Shown here in pieces: positions 1-7,611 of a stretch of 39,281 nucleotides of DNA (the stretch's first letter is position 1; every line of letters starts with the position of its first letter). Position numbers and translations under genes: made by a program. The DNA is taken from the NCBI GenBank assembly GCA_910580225.1, contig CAJTXE010000001.1, positions 187,825 to 227,105 of the forward strand, given 5' to 3'. The stretch is from an uncultured Acetatifactor sp. Its GTDB lineage: Bacteria > Bacillota > Clostridia > Lachnospirales > Lachnospiraceae. The notes under the pieces were generated by a model. That model saw nothing but the letters and a program-made list of their open reading frames with translations. It was not told the origin of the DNA and did no database searches.

Positions 1-43
1 TTTAGTACCGTCGCGCAGCGACTATATATAGGAGGAAAGACAA

Positions 44-73
44 ATGGGAGAAAAAATATCTGCCGGACAGTAA
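44..73 (+). other. Nine-codon ORF in the first leader copy
   Basis: The first leader copy carries the same ribosome binding site and ATG as the gene at 206, but reads MGEKISAGQ and stops at TAA (71-73). It could be a leader peptide, the broken start of a duplicated gene, or a product of misassembly at the contig end. The start is supported only by its identity with the real start of the next gene, so I do not claim it is expressed. Confidence 0.15.
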
Positions 74-159
74 AGTCGCAAAGGCACACGAGAGGAACTT
101 TTATGAGTGTCCTTTCGAATAAAAGTTTCTCTCATTACAGGTGTGCCGAAGGGACTTTA
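71..159 (+). repeat. Structured intergenic element, left copy
   Basis: Three nested helices can be drawn: TAAAGTC (71-77) with GACTTTA (153-159); GGCACAC (83-89) with GTGTGCC (141-147); and a long inner stem, 90-104 with 119-133, 15 pairs including one G-T wobble. A related element sits near the right end of the window with different bases but the same pairing. A short GTCGC/GCGAC hairpin (172-184) and the ribosome binding site of the next gene follow directly. It could act as a 5' leader RNA or be a palindromic mobile repeat. Confidence 0.65.
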
Positions 160-205
160 CCCTTTAGTACCGTCGCGCAGCGACTATATATAGGAGGAAA
201 GACAA

Positions 206-646
206 ATGGGAGAAAAATTAACCGTGGAAACGGCGCGGATTATGGAGGAAAGATTCGGCTGTGACACCCTGCTGTCCCTGGCCACAGTGGAGGCGGGGGT
301 GCCCTCTGTGCGGATTGTGAACAGCTATTATGAAGACGGTTCTTTTTATGTGGTTACCTATGCCCGTTCCAACAAGATGCGGCAGATTGCGGACAATCCT
401 GTGGTTGCCGTCTGCGGAGAGTGGTTTACGGCTCATGGCATGGGAGAAAATCTGGGGCATGTGAAGGCGGAAAGCAATGGGGAAATCATGTCCAAAATAA
501 GGGTGGTTTTTGGGGAGTGGTATGACAACGGGCATGTGGACGAAGAAGACCCCAACACCTGCCTTCTGCGCATCCGGCTTACAGAAGGCGTGCTGTTTCA
601 TCATGGGACACGATATGATATTGATTTTCGGGAGGCGCCATTGTGA
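206..646 (+). CDS. Pyridoxamine 5'-phosphate oxidase-family flavin protein
   Basis: This 146-residue protein looks like the small split-barrel flavin-binding fold of the PNPOx-like family: an early LLSLATVEAGVPSVRIV strand pair, then FYVVTYARSNKMRQI and a NPVVAVCGEWF strand, the usual pattern in FMN-binding general stress or nitroreductase-like members. It is too short and lacks the C-terminal part expected of true PdxH, so a role in vitamin B6 synthesis is not implied; the substrate is unknown. The start at 206 has GGAGGAAA upstream, and that site lies inside the leader repeat. Its stop overlaps the GTG start of the radical SAM gene by four bases, so the two are probably translationally coupled and may work together. 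Confidence 0.75.
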   Translation: MGEKLTVETARIMEERFGCDTLLSLATVEAGVPSVRIVNSYYEDGSFYVVTYARSNKMRQIADNPVVAVCGEWFTAHGMGENLGHVKAESNGEIMSKIRVVFGEWYDNGHVDEEDPNTCLLRIRLTEGVLFHHGTRYDIDFREAPL

Positions 647-1692
647 AATTTGAAGAAATTCTGATTTGTCTGGACATGCACGGCTGTCCCAACCGCTGCA
701 GGCATTGCTGGCTGGGGACTACTCCCAACGGCAATATGCCGGTTTCGGAACTGGCATTTGCGGCAGAGGAATTCAGGCCCTTTACGGAGGGGCTGCAGGT
801 CTATGACTGGTACCGCGAACCGGATTATCCGGAGAACTATCAAGAGCTTTTTGCCGTATGCAGCCGGCTTTCCAACAGGCCCGCAGAGCACTTTGAGCTG
901 GCAAGCTTCTGGCGGCTTGTGCGGGACAGAGAGTATGGGAAGTGGCTTTCTTCCCTGGGACTGAAAGCAGTTCAGCTGACTTTGTTCGGCACTGCGGAAA
1001 CCACTGATTTTTATGTGGGCAGGAAGGGCGCTTACCGGGAGATCCTGGAGGCCATGGATATCCTGATTGAGAATAAAATCTCTCCCCGCATCCAGGTTTT
1101 TGTGAACCGGAACAATGTAGGGGAACTGGGACATATTGAAAATCTGATCAGAGAGCGGGAGTTGGAGGCGCGCTGCAGAGCCTTCGGAGGGGCATTTTCC
1201 TGCTTTCTCCATCAGGGTTCCTGTGACGGTGAAAATGAAAAATGGTATGACGCATGGATTACACAGGAGGATTTGGAGAAAATTCCGCCCTTTTTGGAAG
1301 CGCATACCTTAAGGCATTTCGGAAAAGAAACCCTCACAGATGTATTCGGGAGGACAGAGCAGACACTTTACGAAGAGCTGATCACGGATTCCTCCACAGC
1401 AAGCTATGTAAGCCAAAGCCCGGTTTTTTACATAGATAAGGATTTTAACGTATATCCGAATATTTCCACCCCTGCGACTCATTGGTGCCTGGGCAATCTG
1501 AAACAGGACGGCGCCGGGGCAGTGCTTGAAAACTATACGGAAAGCAGAAGCGCAGCGCAGCATACCCGCCTGACGGTTCCACTTTGTGAGATTGTGAAGG
1601 CCCAGGGGGACAGGGCCGGCCGAGGTCTGTTTGGCAGAGAGGATTATATTGAGCTTATGCTGAATCGGTACTGCAGGGAAATGGGAAAATAG
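643..1692 (+). CDS. Radical SAM protein
   Basis: The 349-residue product carries a CxxxCxxC cluster motif very near the N-terminus (Cys15, Cys19, Cys22 in HGCPNRCRHCW), which in the radical SAM superfamily holds the 4Fe-4S cluster that cleaves S-adenosylmethionine. The C-terminal part (FYIDKDFNVYPN, then HWCLGNL) faintly resembles the region where SPASM-type enzymes bind extra clusters, but only isolated cysteines are present, so a full auxiliary cluster is not supported. The start is GTG at 643, with GGAGG at 631 and a four-base overlap with the upstream flavin-type gene. The coupled flavin and radical SAM pair suggests a redox modification pathway, but the substrate cannot be read from the sequence. 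Confidence 0.8.
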   Translation: MKFEEILICLDMHGCPNRCRHCWLGTTPNGNMPVSELAFAAEEFRPFTEGLQVYDWYREPDYPENYQELFAVCSRLSNRPAEHFELASFWRLVRDREYGKWLSSLGLKAVQLTLFGTAETTDFYVGRKGAYREILEAMDILIENKISPRIQVFVNRNNVGELGHIENLIRERELEARCRAFGGAFSCFLHQGSCDGENEKWYDAWITQEDLEKIPPFLEAHTLRHFGKETLTDVFGRTEQTLYEELITDSSTASYVSQSPVFYIDKDFNVYPNISTPATHWCLGNLKQDGAGAVLENYTESRSAAQHTRLTVPLCEIVKAQGDRAGRGLFGREDYIELMLNRYCREMGK

Positions 1693-1854
1693 GCGGCTTA
1701 AAGCAGATTGACGGATTATATCAACAGGCTGGCAATCCATTCCGAAGAAAATGTGACGGAAAAGGTAATGGGCAGTCGGAACCGGACAGCATGGTCTGAC
1801 CTGGGGCAGTTTCCGGGGCGCAGGGACCGGATGAGAAAGGGGGTAGGGCATAAC

Positions 1855-2340
1855 ATGCATTTTACATACTGTCCCCATTGCGGGAACAAACTGATTCAGA
1901 AGGAAATCGGTGACGAGGGGCTGATTCCCTTCTGTCAAGAGTGCAGCGTCCCGTTATGGGACATGTTCACCACATCGGTTATCTGCGCAGTGGTGAATGA
2001 AGAAAGGGAGGTGGCCCTGATACGGCAGGGCTATGTCTCGGCCACAAAGCATGTCTGTGTGGCAGGCATCATGAAGCCGGGGGAATGTGCAGAGGAAACC
2101 GCTGTCAGGGAGATAGGGGAGGAAATCGGTCAGGAAGTGGTGAAATTGGAATATATCCGCAGTTTTCCCTATCCCCAAAAGGAAATGCTCATGCTGGGCT
2201 ACAAGGCCACGGTGAAAAAGTCGGATTTTCGGCTGTCCGGGGAGGTGGACTCCGCGGCCTGGGTGAAATATGAGAATGCCCTGGACAAATTGCGGGAGGG
2301 CAGTATCGCCTGGCAGCTGGTGCGGGAGGCTATTGGATAG
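1855..2340 (+). CDS. Nudix hydrolase with N-terminal zinc ribbon
   Basis: From ATG 1855 the protein has 161 residues. A zinc-ribbon-like start (Cys6, Cys9 and Cys27, Cys30) precedes a Nudix domain whose box begins at Gly71 and has Glu77 and REIGEEIG at 85-92, fitting the Gx5Ex7REUxEExG pattern. The layout recalls NudC-type NADH pyrophosphatases, but it is much shorter than NudC, so the substrate is uncertain; hydrolysis of a nucleoside diphosphate linked to another group is the family role. The reading frame stays open upstream to a TTG at 1708, but the protein signal begins at MHFTYCPHCG and a GAAAGGGGG-like site precedes 1855. It lies about 160 bases after the radical SAM gene on the same strand. 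Confidence 0.8.
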   Translation: MHFTYCPHCGNKLIQKEIGDEGLIPFCQECSVPLWDMFTTSVICAVVNEEREVALIRQGYVSATKHVCVAGIMKPGECAEETAVREIGEEIGQEVVKLEYIRSFPYPQKEMLMLGYKATVKKSDFRLSGEVDSAAWVKYENALDKLREGSIAWQLVREAIG

Positions 2341-2361
2341 GAAGATTGTACCGAAAAAATA

Positions 2362-2390
2362 TTGTTCTTTCCGGGCAAACGGTGTATACT
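2362..2390 (+). promoter_or_regulatory. Promoter for the DUF6985-like gene
   Basis: TTGTTC (2362-2367) and TATACT (2385-2390) are separated by 17 bases, just after the Nudix gene and 60 bases before the next start at 2450. The -10 matches sigma-A consensus at five of six positions, the -35 at three. This suggests that the accessory block from 2450 is a separate transcription unit. Confidence 0.5.
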
Positions 2391-2449
2391 GGTAAAGCTT
2401 ACGGATGAAAATTGATGGAAAAAGATGGAATAAAGGAAATCGTGAGTAT

Positions 2450-2911
2450 ATGAAAACAGTAGAAAGATTAAACAGTGGGGATTTCATATTCATTGATTTG
2501 TTCGGCAAAGAGGAAAAGGTTGCGGTTTTTTCGGCCGGTGACAACAAATATGACGAAAACGGAAATTATAAAAAGGACGGGTTCGCACTGTCTGAGGAAG
2601 AAATAGCCTGTCTCAACTGGTTCATCCAAAATGTCAGAATTGAAGACTACAAGAATGCGATAACAGAATATTGCAATGAACAGTATGATGTGATTGGCGA
2701 AGAGGGGATAGAGGAAGCGGATATCGAGAAGGAGATTTCCATTTCTGCCATTGCTGTCAATATCAGCAGAATAACCCAGTCCAAAGATGGGTTTGTCTAT
2801 CCTGAAATCTCGTTTTATGGAGATTGTGAATGTGATCCGGAACACGGTATCTGTATTGGATTCCGGGATAAAAAATTTCTGGGAATCCACTCCCAGGACT
2901 GGACATTATGA
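2450..2911 (+). CDS. DUF6985-like protein
   Basis: This acidic, soluble protein of 153 residues ends with EISFYGDCECDPEHGICIGF and a closing GIHSQDWTL. That pattern resembles the DUF6985 family, small proteins of unknown function common in Firmicutes and often found near toxin-immunity or accessory genes. The assignment rests on remembered family pattern, not on a search. ATG 2450 is preferred over the in-frame ATG at 2405 because AAAGGA precedes it at good spacing. No membrane segment or signal peptide is seen. Its neighbours are a GNAT acetyltransferase, an unknown protein and a PtuA/PtuB pair, so it sits in an accessory block, but no toxin gene is visible beside it. Confidence 0.6.
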   Translation: MKTVERLNSGDFIFIDLFGKEEKVAVFSAGDNKYDENGNYKKDGFALSEEEIACLNWFIQNVRIEDYKNAITEYCNEQYDVIGEEGIEEADIEKEISISAIAVNISRITQSKDGFVYPEISFYGDCECDPEHGICIGFRDKKFLGIHSQDWTL

Positions 2912-2977
2912 TGAACCCGGTAACTTTTGCTCCGAATTTTTCCTAAAATCACATAAAACAGGGAAACAGGTGAAATA

Positions 2978-3442
2978 ATGAACGATAAAACGTTTACAGT
3001 CAAGACCATGACAATAGAAGATTATGAGGGACTCTATGCCTTGTGGAAAACCATCCGGGGCTTCGGCATGCGCAGCATTGACGATTCCCGGGAGGGAGTG
3101 GAGCGCTTTCTCAGACGAAATCCCACCACCAGTGTGGTGGCAGTGGACGGGGAGGGCGTCATTGTGGGCGGCATCCTCTGCGGCCATGACGGCAGGCGGG
3201 GCTGCCTGTACCATGTGTGCGTCCGGGAGGACTGGCGCAGGCAGGGCATCGGCAAGGCCATGGTGGTTCACTGCATGAACGCATTGAAGGAGGAGCAGGT
3301 GAACAAGGTCAGCCTTATCGCCTTTACCGCCAATGACATCGGAAACGCTTTCTGGAACCGCATCGGATGGACTAGGCGGGAAGACCTGAATTATTATGAT
3401 TTCACATTGAATGAAGCGAACATAACGGCATTTAACCGGTAA
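2978..3442 (+). CDS. GNAT-family N-acetyltransferase
   Basis: The 154-residue protein is one complete GNAT domain. The acetyl-CoA pyrophosphate-binding motif A reads VREDWRRQGIGKAM at about residues 87-100, preceded by strand 4 (GCLYHVCV) and followed by a long helix and VSLIAFTANDIGNAFW. Enzymes of this family move the acetyl group of acetyl-CoA to an amine of a small molecule or protein; the acceptor cannot be told. The start has ACAGGTGA upstream. It lies on the plus strand between the DUF6985-like gene and an unrecognised gene and may share their promoter. Confidence 0.85.
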   Translation: MNDKTFTVKTMTIEDYEGLYALWKTIRGFGMRSIDDSREGVERFLRRNPTTSVVAVDGEGVIVGGILCGHDGRRGCLYHVCVREDWRRQGIGKAMVVHCMNALKEEQVNKVSLIAFTANDIGNAFWNRIGWTRREDLNYYDFTLNEANITAFNR

Positions 3443-3505
3443 GGCGAAGGAGCGGATTTTGTAACGATCGGTAAGAGCATACAGGATGCTGAAAGGAGAA
3501 CAAAT

Positions 3506-4117
3506 ATGTGTGAATGTGGCATTAGGATTCCTGATAGTATGTATTTTTCATCACCGAAGGATATCAAAACCGAATATCTTTCGGCGGAAGTGACAGGTCA
3601 GGTATTTATGTCTCCGTGGATTGGTATTTCATCTTTATTCATCATTGACAGGCACAGGGAGGTTCAGGACTATTTTCGGAAAGCTCTGCTGTCCCGGCGT
3701 ATGGAACTGTTATCCTGCAATTATAATATCGACTATGACGAATGGGAAATTCAGGAGCCGGACAGGTTAGGCTGTCCTTTCAGGGAAGCGCATCTGCGGC
3801 ACAATGTGGAAGTATTTGCGCATGTGCCGCCCCGGCAGTCCCTCTCGTCCGGATTTATCTATAAACTGGATGTATCGGGAATAAAGGAAGAATTACAGCT
3901 TTATGTCACACAGGATGCGGACCGGGAGCTTGTGTATACGGGAAAAGAAAAAATACCCGTTGTCGATAAGATTCCCCATACCATCCACTGGGAGCTGTCC
4001 TACAGGGAGGATTTTGCCTGCCAGGGGAGACTCTCTGCCCGGGACCTGGATTCGGGAGAGGTGCGTCAGGTGTTTTCCTCAGATTTATGTCGTGAGCTGC
4101 GTGAGGAAAGGCATTAA
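3506..4117 (+). CDS. Uncharacterised protein
   Basis: I do not recognise this 203-residue protein. It opens with MCECGIRIPDS, contains mixed alpha and beta stretches, has several scattered cysteines but no paired zinc-ligand pattern, and lacks transmembrane or signal sequences. The region ending KIPHTIHWELSYREDF reads like a beta-rich domain. The start at 3506 is supported by AAAGGAG seven bases upstream. It sits 54 bases before the Septu-like ATPase gene and could be an extra component of that defence locus, or an unrelated accessory gene. Confidence 0.6.
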   Translation: MCECGIRIPDSMYFSSPKDIKTEYLSAEVTGQVFMSPWIGISSLFIIDRHREVQDYFRKALLSRRMELLSCNYNIDYDEWEIQEPDRLGCPFREAHLRHNVEVFAHVPPRQSLSSGFIYKLDVSGIKEELQLYVTQDADRELVYTGKEKIPVVDKIPHTIHWELSYREDFACQGRLSARDLDSGEVRQVFSSDLCRELREERH

Positions 4118-4171
4118 CAGGGGAAGAAAAAGTGACTCATCAACATGGATTTGGTGAAAGGGGAGACGCCT

Positions 4172-5422
4172 ATGGACAGGATTTTTATTTCAGAACTGAA
4201 GATAGAGCATGTCAGGCATTTGAAGGATATCAGAATCCCTCTTTCCAATGATAAAATGAAGCATTTGATCTTGACCGGAAAGAACGGCAGCGGGAAGACC
4301 AGTGTTCTGGAGGCTTTAGGGCGAAATTTGGAGGAGGCGGTTTCCAATAGACAGAAGCTTGAAGAGCGAAACATTTTAAGTTATGAGCATCAGCTGCATA
4401 TATTGCAAAAGATGGAAGAAAAGAGCTGTCAGGCCGAAGAACTGGAAAAATATATAGAAAATCTGAAAAAGCAACTGGCTGATACCTTAGCAGCGGGGAT
4501 ATCCTTGGAATTTAGCAAACCGGCAGAAGCAGTAAGGTATTCTTATCAAAAGGGAGAATTTATTCTGGCTTATTACAAAGCGGAACGAATTTTTCAGGCG
4601 GATGTATCAAATCATATTGAAAAGGTTGAGCTGCAGGACAAGTACTCCATAACGGAAACGCCCAGGCAGGTATTTGTAAAGTATCTGGCAGATCTTAAAG
4701 TAACGGAAGCATTGGCCAGAAATAACGGAAAGAACGATAAGGCGGATGCTATTAAACAATGGTTCGATAGTTTTACAAATTTGCTGCGGAAGATATTCGG
4801 CGACAATTCCCTGGAGTTGATTTTCGAGGAAGAAGGTTTTTCCTTCCGGATCAGAGAAAAGGGCAGGGAGCCATTTGATTTTAACACACTGTCAAGCGGA
4901 TTTGCCGCCGTACTGGATATCGTACTGGATTTGATCGTCAGGATGGAAAAGAAAACGAACCGGTCCTTTGATTTCAATATCCCGGGGATTGTACTGGTGG
5001 ACGAAATCGAGACGCATCTGCACATAGAACTGCAGAAATCCGTCCTGGAGCTGCTGACAACGATATTTCCCAATATCCAGTTTATTGTTTCCACTCATTC
5101 GCCTTTTATCCTAAACAGCATACCGGAGACGGTAATCTATGACCTGGAGAATCATACGCTGGTGGAGAAGGGGTTGGCAGATATTCCCTATGGCGGGATT
5201 GTGGAGGGATATTTCCGTTCCAGTGAAATGTCAAAAATCCTGGAGGAGAAATTTGAAAGATTCAAAACGTTGGTCAGAAAGCAGGTTCTGACAGACGATG
5301 ATTTTGAGGAAATAGCAGGATTGGAGATGTTTTTAAACGAAATACCGGACTATCTGGCCCTGAATTTAACAACGGAATATCAGAGACTGAAATTGGAACT
5401 GGAAAGCAGGGAGGATATCTGA
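4172..5422 (+). CDS. ptuA: Septu-like ATPase PtuA
   Basis: This is a 416-residue ABC/SMC-type ATPase with Walker A GKNGSGKT (residues 36-43) close to the N-terminus, a coiled-coil-like insertion at about 50-110, an LSSG signature, Walker B LVDEIETH with Asp-Glu near 277-278 and a switch histidine in VSTHSPF near 307. Such overcoding or OLD-like ATPases paired with an HNH nuclease form the Septu (PtuA/PtuB) anti-phage system, also used as effector by retron Ec78. The track of starts favours ATG 4172, preceded by AAAGGGGAG with six-base spacing, over the in-frame ATG at 4145. Its stop overlaps the nuclease start by one base. No reverse transcriptase is seen. The family call comes from architecture and the neighbour. 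Confidence 0.8.
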   Translation: MDRIFISELKIEHVRHLKDIRIPLSNDKMKHLILTGKNGSGKTSVLEALGRNLEEAVSNRQKLEERNILSYEHQLHILQKMEEKSCQAEELEKYIENLKKQLADTLAAGISLEFSKPAEAVRYSYQKGEFILAYYKAERIFQADVSNHIEKVELQDKYSITETPRQVFVKYLADLKVTEALARNNGKNDKADAIKQWFDSFTNLLRKIFGDNSLELIFEEEGFSFRIREKGREPFDFNTLSSGFAAVLDIVLDLIVRMEKKTNRSFDFNIPGIVLVDEIETHLHIELQKSVLELLTTIFPNIQFIVSTHSPFILNSIPETVIYDLENHTLVEKGLADIPYGGIVEGYFRSSEMSKILEEKFERFKTLVRKQVLTDDDFEEIAGLEMFLNEIPDYLALNLTTEYQRLKLELESREDI

Positions 5423-6084
5423 TGGTAAAGATCCAACGTTCCTTTCCGGCGCCTGCATCTCTGGAGACGGAGAGCAGGAACCCTTCCGGGGGCAGCTATT
5501 CCGAGGCAGATGTGCTTCAGCGGTTAAAGGAAGATTTCCACGATAAATGTTATATCTGCGAACTGAGAGAGCTTCAGGATCCGGAGGTGGAGCATTTGCT
5601 GCCCCATAAAAACAGAACTTATCCGGAGAGAGTATTTGACTGGAATAATCTGTTCTGGGCCTGCGGGCATTGCAATAAGGTGAAGAATCAGCGAAAATAT
5701 GATGAGGGAGTCCTGGATTGCTGTAATCAGGACCCGGAAGAAGTGATTTCTTTCAGGCTTCAGGAAAACAAAGTCATTGTGGGAGCAAAAAACGCGGAAG
5801 ACTCCACAGCTGTTTTGACAGCAATGCTGGTTGAGGAGGTCTTCAATCTGAAGAATACGGCAATGCGGGATTATAAAAGGGATTTTCGTTTCCGGAAGTT
5901 AAATGAAGAAATGAATATTCTGTATGATAATCTGGAAGAAATGAAGAAGAATCCGGAGTCCGGGATCATCATGAGAAAGCTGAAGGCATTGCTGCGGAGA
6001 GAATCGCAGTTTGCCGCTTTTAAGAGAGCGTATGTGCGGGAAAACGGCAGGCAGTTTCCGCAGCTTCTGCCGTACATAGCATAA
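5422..6084 (+). CDS. ptuB: Septu-like HNH nuclease PtuB
   Basis: The 220-residue protein has an HNH/McrA-like nuclease core: CYIC (Cys43, Cys46), VEHLLPH (His58, His62), WNNLFWAC (Asn75/76, Cys81) and HCN (His83, Cys84). The two CxxC pairs would hold a structural zinc, while His58 and the asparagine form the nuclease centre. This spacing matches PtuB, the nuclease partner in Septu and retron Ec78 systems, which cuts nucleic acid when released from control by PtuA. The ATG at 5422 shares its first base with the stop of the ATPase gene (TGATG) and AGGGAGG lies upstream, so the two are tightly coupled. Expected activity is inferred from the family; length and both motifs look intact. Confidence 0.82.
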   Translation: MVKIQRSFPAPASLETESRNPSGGSYSEADVLQRLKEDFHDKCYICELRELQDPEVEHLLPHKNRTYPERVFDWNNLFWACGHCNKVKNQRKYDEGVLDCCNQDPEEVISFRLQENKVIVGAKNAEDSTAVLTAMLVEEVFNLKNTAMRDYKRDFRFRKLNEEMNILYDNLEEMKKNPESGIIMRKLKALLRRESQFAAFKRAYVRENGRQFPQLLPYIA

Positions 6085-6233
6085 AGACGGCGGATGATGA
6101 CAGCGCCAGGCATGGCAGCATTTGTACTTCGAAGAAAGATGGAATGCAGGATATCCGAAGTATGTTCCAGAAAAAACAGATGCTTCTATGAAACTGGTAA
6201 GACACCTATAAATATGACAGAAAGAGGGCAGTT

Positions 6234-7457
6234 ATGAAACAGATACAAGGCGGTGTAACCGCAGCAAAAGGCTTTCAGGCAGCAGGCATTGAGGCTGCCG
6301 TAAAATACCGGGACCGGAAGGACATGGCCCTGATTTACAGCGAGGCCCCCTGTGTGGCGGCAGGGACCTTTACCACAAATGTGGTGAAAGCAGCGCCCGT
6401 GCTGTGGGACCAGAGAATCGTGAAGGAGTCCCCCTATGTTCAGGCTGTGGTAGCCAATTCCGGCATTGCCAACGCCTGTACGGGAAAGGAAGGACTGGAC
6501 TGCTGCGAGGCGGAGTGCAGGTGCGCGGGAGAGCTGCTGGGCATCTCGCCGGACACCGTTCTGGTGGCTTCCACCGGTGTGATCGGGAGACAGATTCCGG
6601 TGGATCGGATTACGGAAGGCATCCGGAAGCTGGCCGCCGCAAAGTCCCATACCCTGGAAGGGGGAACGGATGCTGCCAAAGCCATCATGACTACGGATAC
6701 TGTGGAGAAAGAGATCGCGGTGACTTTTGAAATCAGCGGGAAAACCGTTACTTTGGGTGGCATGTGCAAGGGCTCCGGCATGATTCATCCCAACATGTGT
6801 ACCATGCTTGCTTTTCTGACCACGGATCTGCAGATTTGCAAAGAGATGCTGCAGAAGGCCGTCAGCGCGGACGTGGTGGATTCCTTCAATATGATTTCCG
6901 TGGACGGGGATACCAGTACCAATGATACGCTGCTGATTCTGGCCAACGGACAGGCGGGCAATGAGGCCATTCTGGAGGAGGGGGCGGACTACAATACCTT
7001 CTGCGAAGCCCTGCACTTTGTCACCACTTACCTGGCCCGGAAAATGGCTGGGGACGGGGAGGGCGCCACGGCTCTTTTTGAGACAAAGGTGGTGGGGGCA
7101 GCCTCCAAAGAAGATGCCCGGACACTGGCCAAATCCGTGATCTGCTCCTCTCTGACCAAGGCGGCTATCTTCGGCCATGACGCCAACTGGGGCAGGATTC
7201 TCTGCGCACTGGGCTACTCCGGCGCACAGTTTGACCCGGAAAACGTGGACCTCTGGTTCCAGAGCGTCAGCGGGAGCATCCATATCTACGGAAACGGTGT
7301 GGCCTGCGATTACAGTGAGGAGGAAGCCACGAAGATTCTCTCTGACCCGGAAGTGACAGTCCTGGTAGACATGCACATGGGAGAGCAGACCGCCGCTGCC
7401 TGGGGCTGCGATTTGAGCTATGATTATGTGAAAATCAATGCGGACTACAGGAGCTAG
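6234..7457 (+). CDS. argJ: Arginine biosynthesis bifunctional protein ArgJ
   Basis: ArgJ transfers acetyl from N-acetylornithine to glutamate (and in bifunctional forms also uses acetyl-CoA), recycling acetyl in arginine synthesis. The 407-residue protein shows the family landmarks: GTFTTN, VVANSGIANACTG, DTVLVASTGVIG and the self-cleavage site KGSGMIHPNM followed by Cys189 and Thr190. Thr190 should become the N-terminal nucleophile of the beta subunit after autoproteolysis. Most ArgJ have Ala before this Thr; here it is Cys. A GGDGEGATALFE-type motif near residue 269-280 and a GRI-type segment at about 322 are also present. GAGGGCAG precedes the ATG. No argC is seen upstream, where the nuclease gene ends 149 bases away. 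Confidence 0.96.
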   Translation: MKQIQGGVTAAKGFQAAGIEAAVKYRDRKDMALIYSEAPCVAAGTFTTNVVKAAPVLWDQRIVKESPYVQAVVANSGIANACTGKEGLDCCEAECRCAGELLGISPDTVLVASTGVIGRQIPVDRITEGIRKLAAAKSHTLEGGTDAAKAIMTTDTVEKEIAVTFEISGKTVTLGGMCKGSGMIHPNMCTMLAFLTTDLQICKEMLQKAVSADVVDSFNMISVDGDTSTNDTLLILANGQAGNEAILEEGADYNTFCEALHFVTTYLARKMAGDGEGATALFETKVVGAASKEDARTLAKSVICSSLTKAAIFGHDANWGRILCALGYSGAQFDPENVDLWFQSVSGSIHIYGNGVACDYSEEEATKILSDPEVTVLVDMHMGEQTAAAWGCDLSYDYVKINADYRS

Positions 7458-7474
7458 TACACGGGCATCCCAAG

Positions 7475-7551
7475 CTCCCGGATTTTACCGGAAAACAGGG
7501 GCTTTCATCCTTATTTTGCCGAAGCGGCAGGGGAATTCGTAAAATCGGGAG
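7475..7551. repeat. Inverted repeat between argJ and the acetyltransferase gene
   Basis: CTCCCGGATTTTAC (7475-7488) faces GTAAAATCGGGAG (7539-7551): 13 pairs with one bulged G. The 50-base interior contains a second small stem (GCCGAAGCGGC). There is no T-run after the 3' arm, so a classic terminator is unlikely. It may be a remnant of a palindromic element that marks where the acetyltransferase gene joined the arg cluster. Confidence 0.5.
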
Positions 7552-7611
7552 TTCAGAAACCTGATGAAAGGGGATTTGGAGATTCCGGAAGACGATTTGG
7601 GAGGAATGGAT

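Larger units (their letters stand above)
1..217 (+). repeat. Duplicated leader segment (55-base direct repeat)
   Basis: Bases 1-55 are identical to bases 163-217 and diverge at the next base (A56 versus T218). The repeated unit holds a small hairpin (GTCGC, loop GCA, GCGAC), the stretch ATATATAGGAGGAAA with the Shine-Dalgarno site, and ATG plus three codons. Between the copies lies the larger hairpin at 71-159. Only the second copy leads into a real gene (start at 206). The match is exactly 55 bases long and begins at base 1, so the first copy may reflect assembly-graph overlap rather than a true tandem duplication. Confidence 0.8.

Noticed and set aside
1708..1854. N-terminal extension of the Nudix protein from TTG 1708
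   Set aside because: The zinc-ribbon domain begins at the ATG at 1855, and the upstream part has no ribosome binding site or family likeness.
4172..6084. Retron Ec78-type system
   Set aside because: The effector pair is like PtuA/PtuB, but no reverse transcriptase gene or msr/msd-like folded region is found within several kb.
6201..6220. ArgR box or promoter before argJ (TATAAATATG)
   Set aside because: It has some likeness to an ARG box half and a -10, but lacks a second box and a proper -35, so the support is too weak.
6186..7376. A 396-codon open frame on the minus strand
   Set aside because: It mirrors argJ, which is clear on the other strand. No start signal or family motif is seen.
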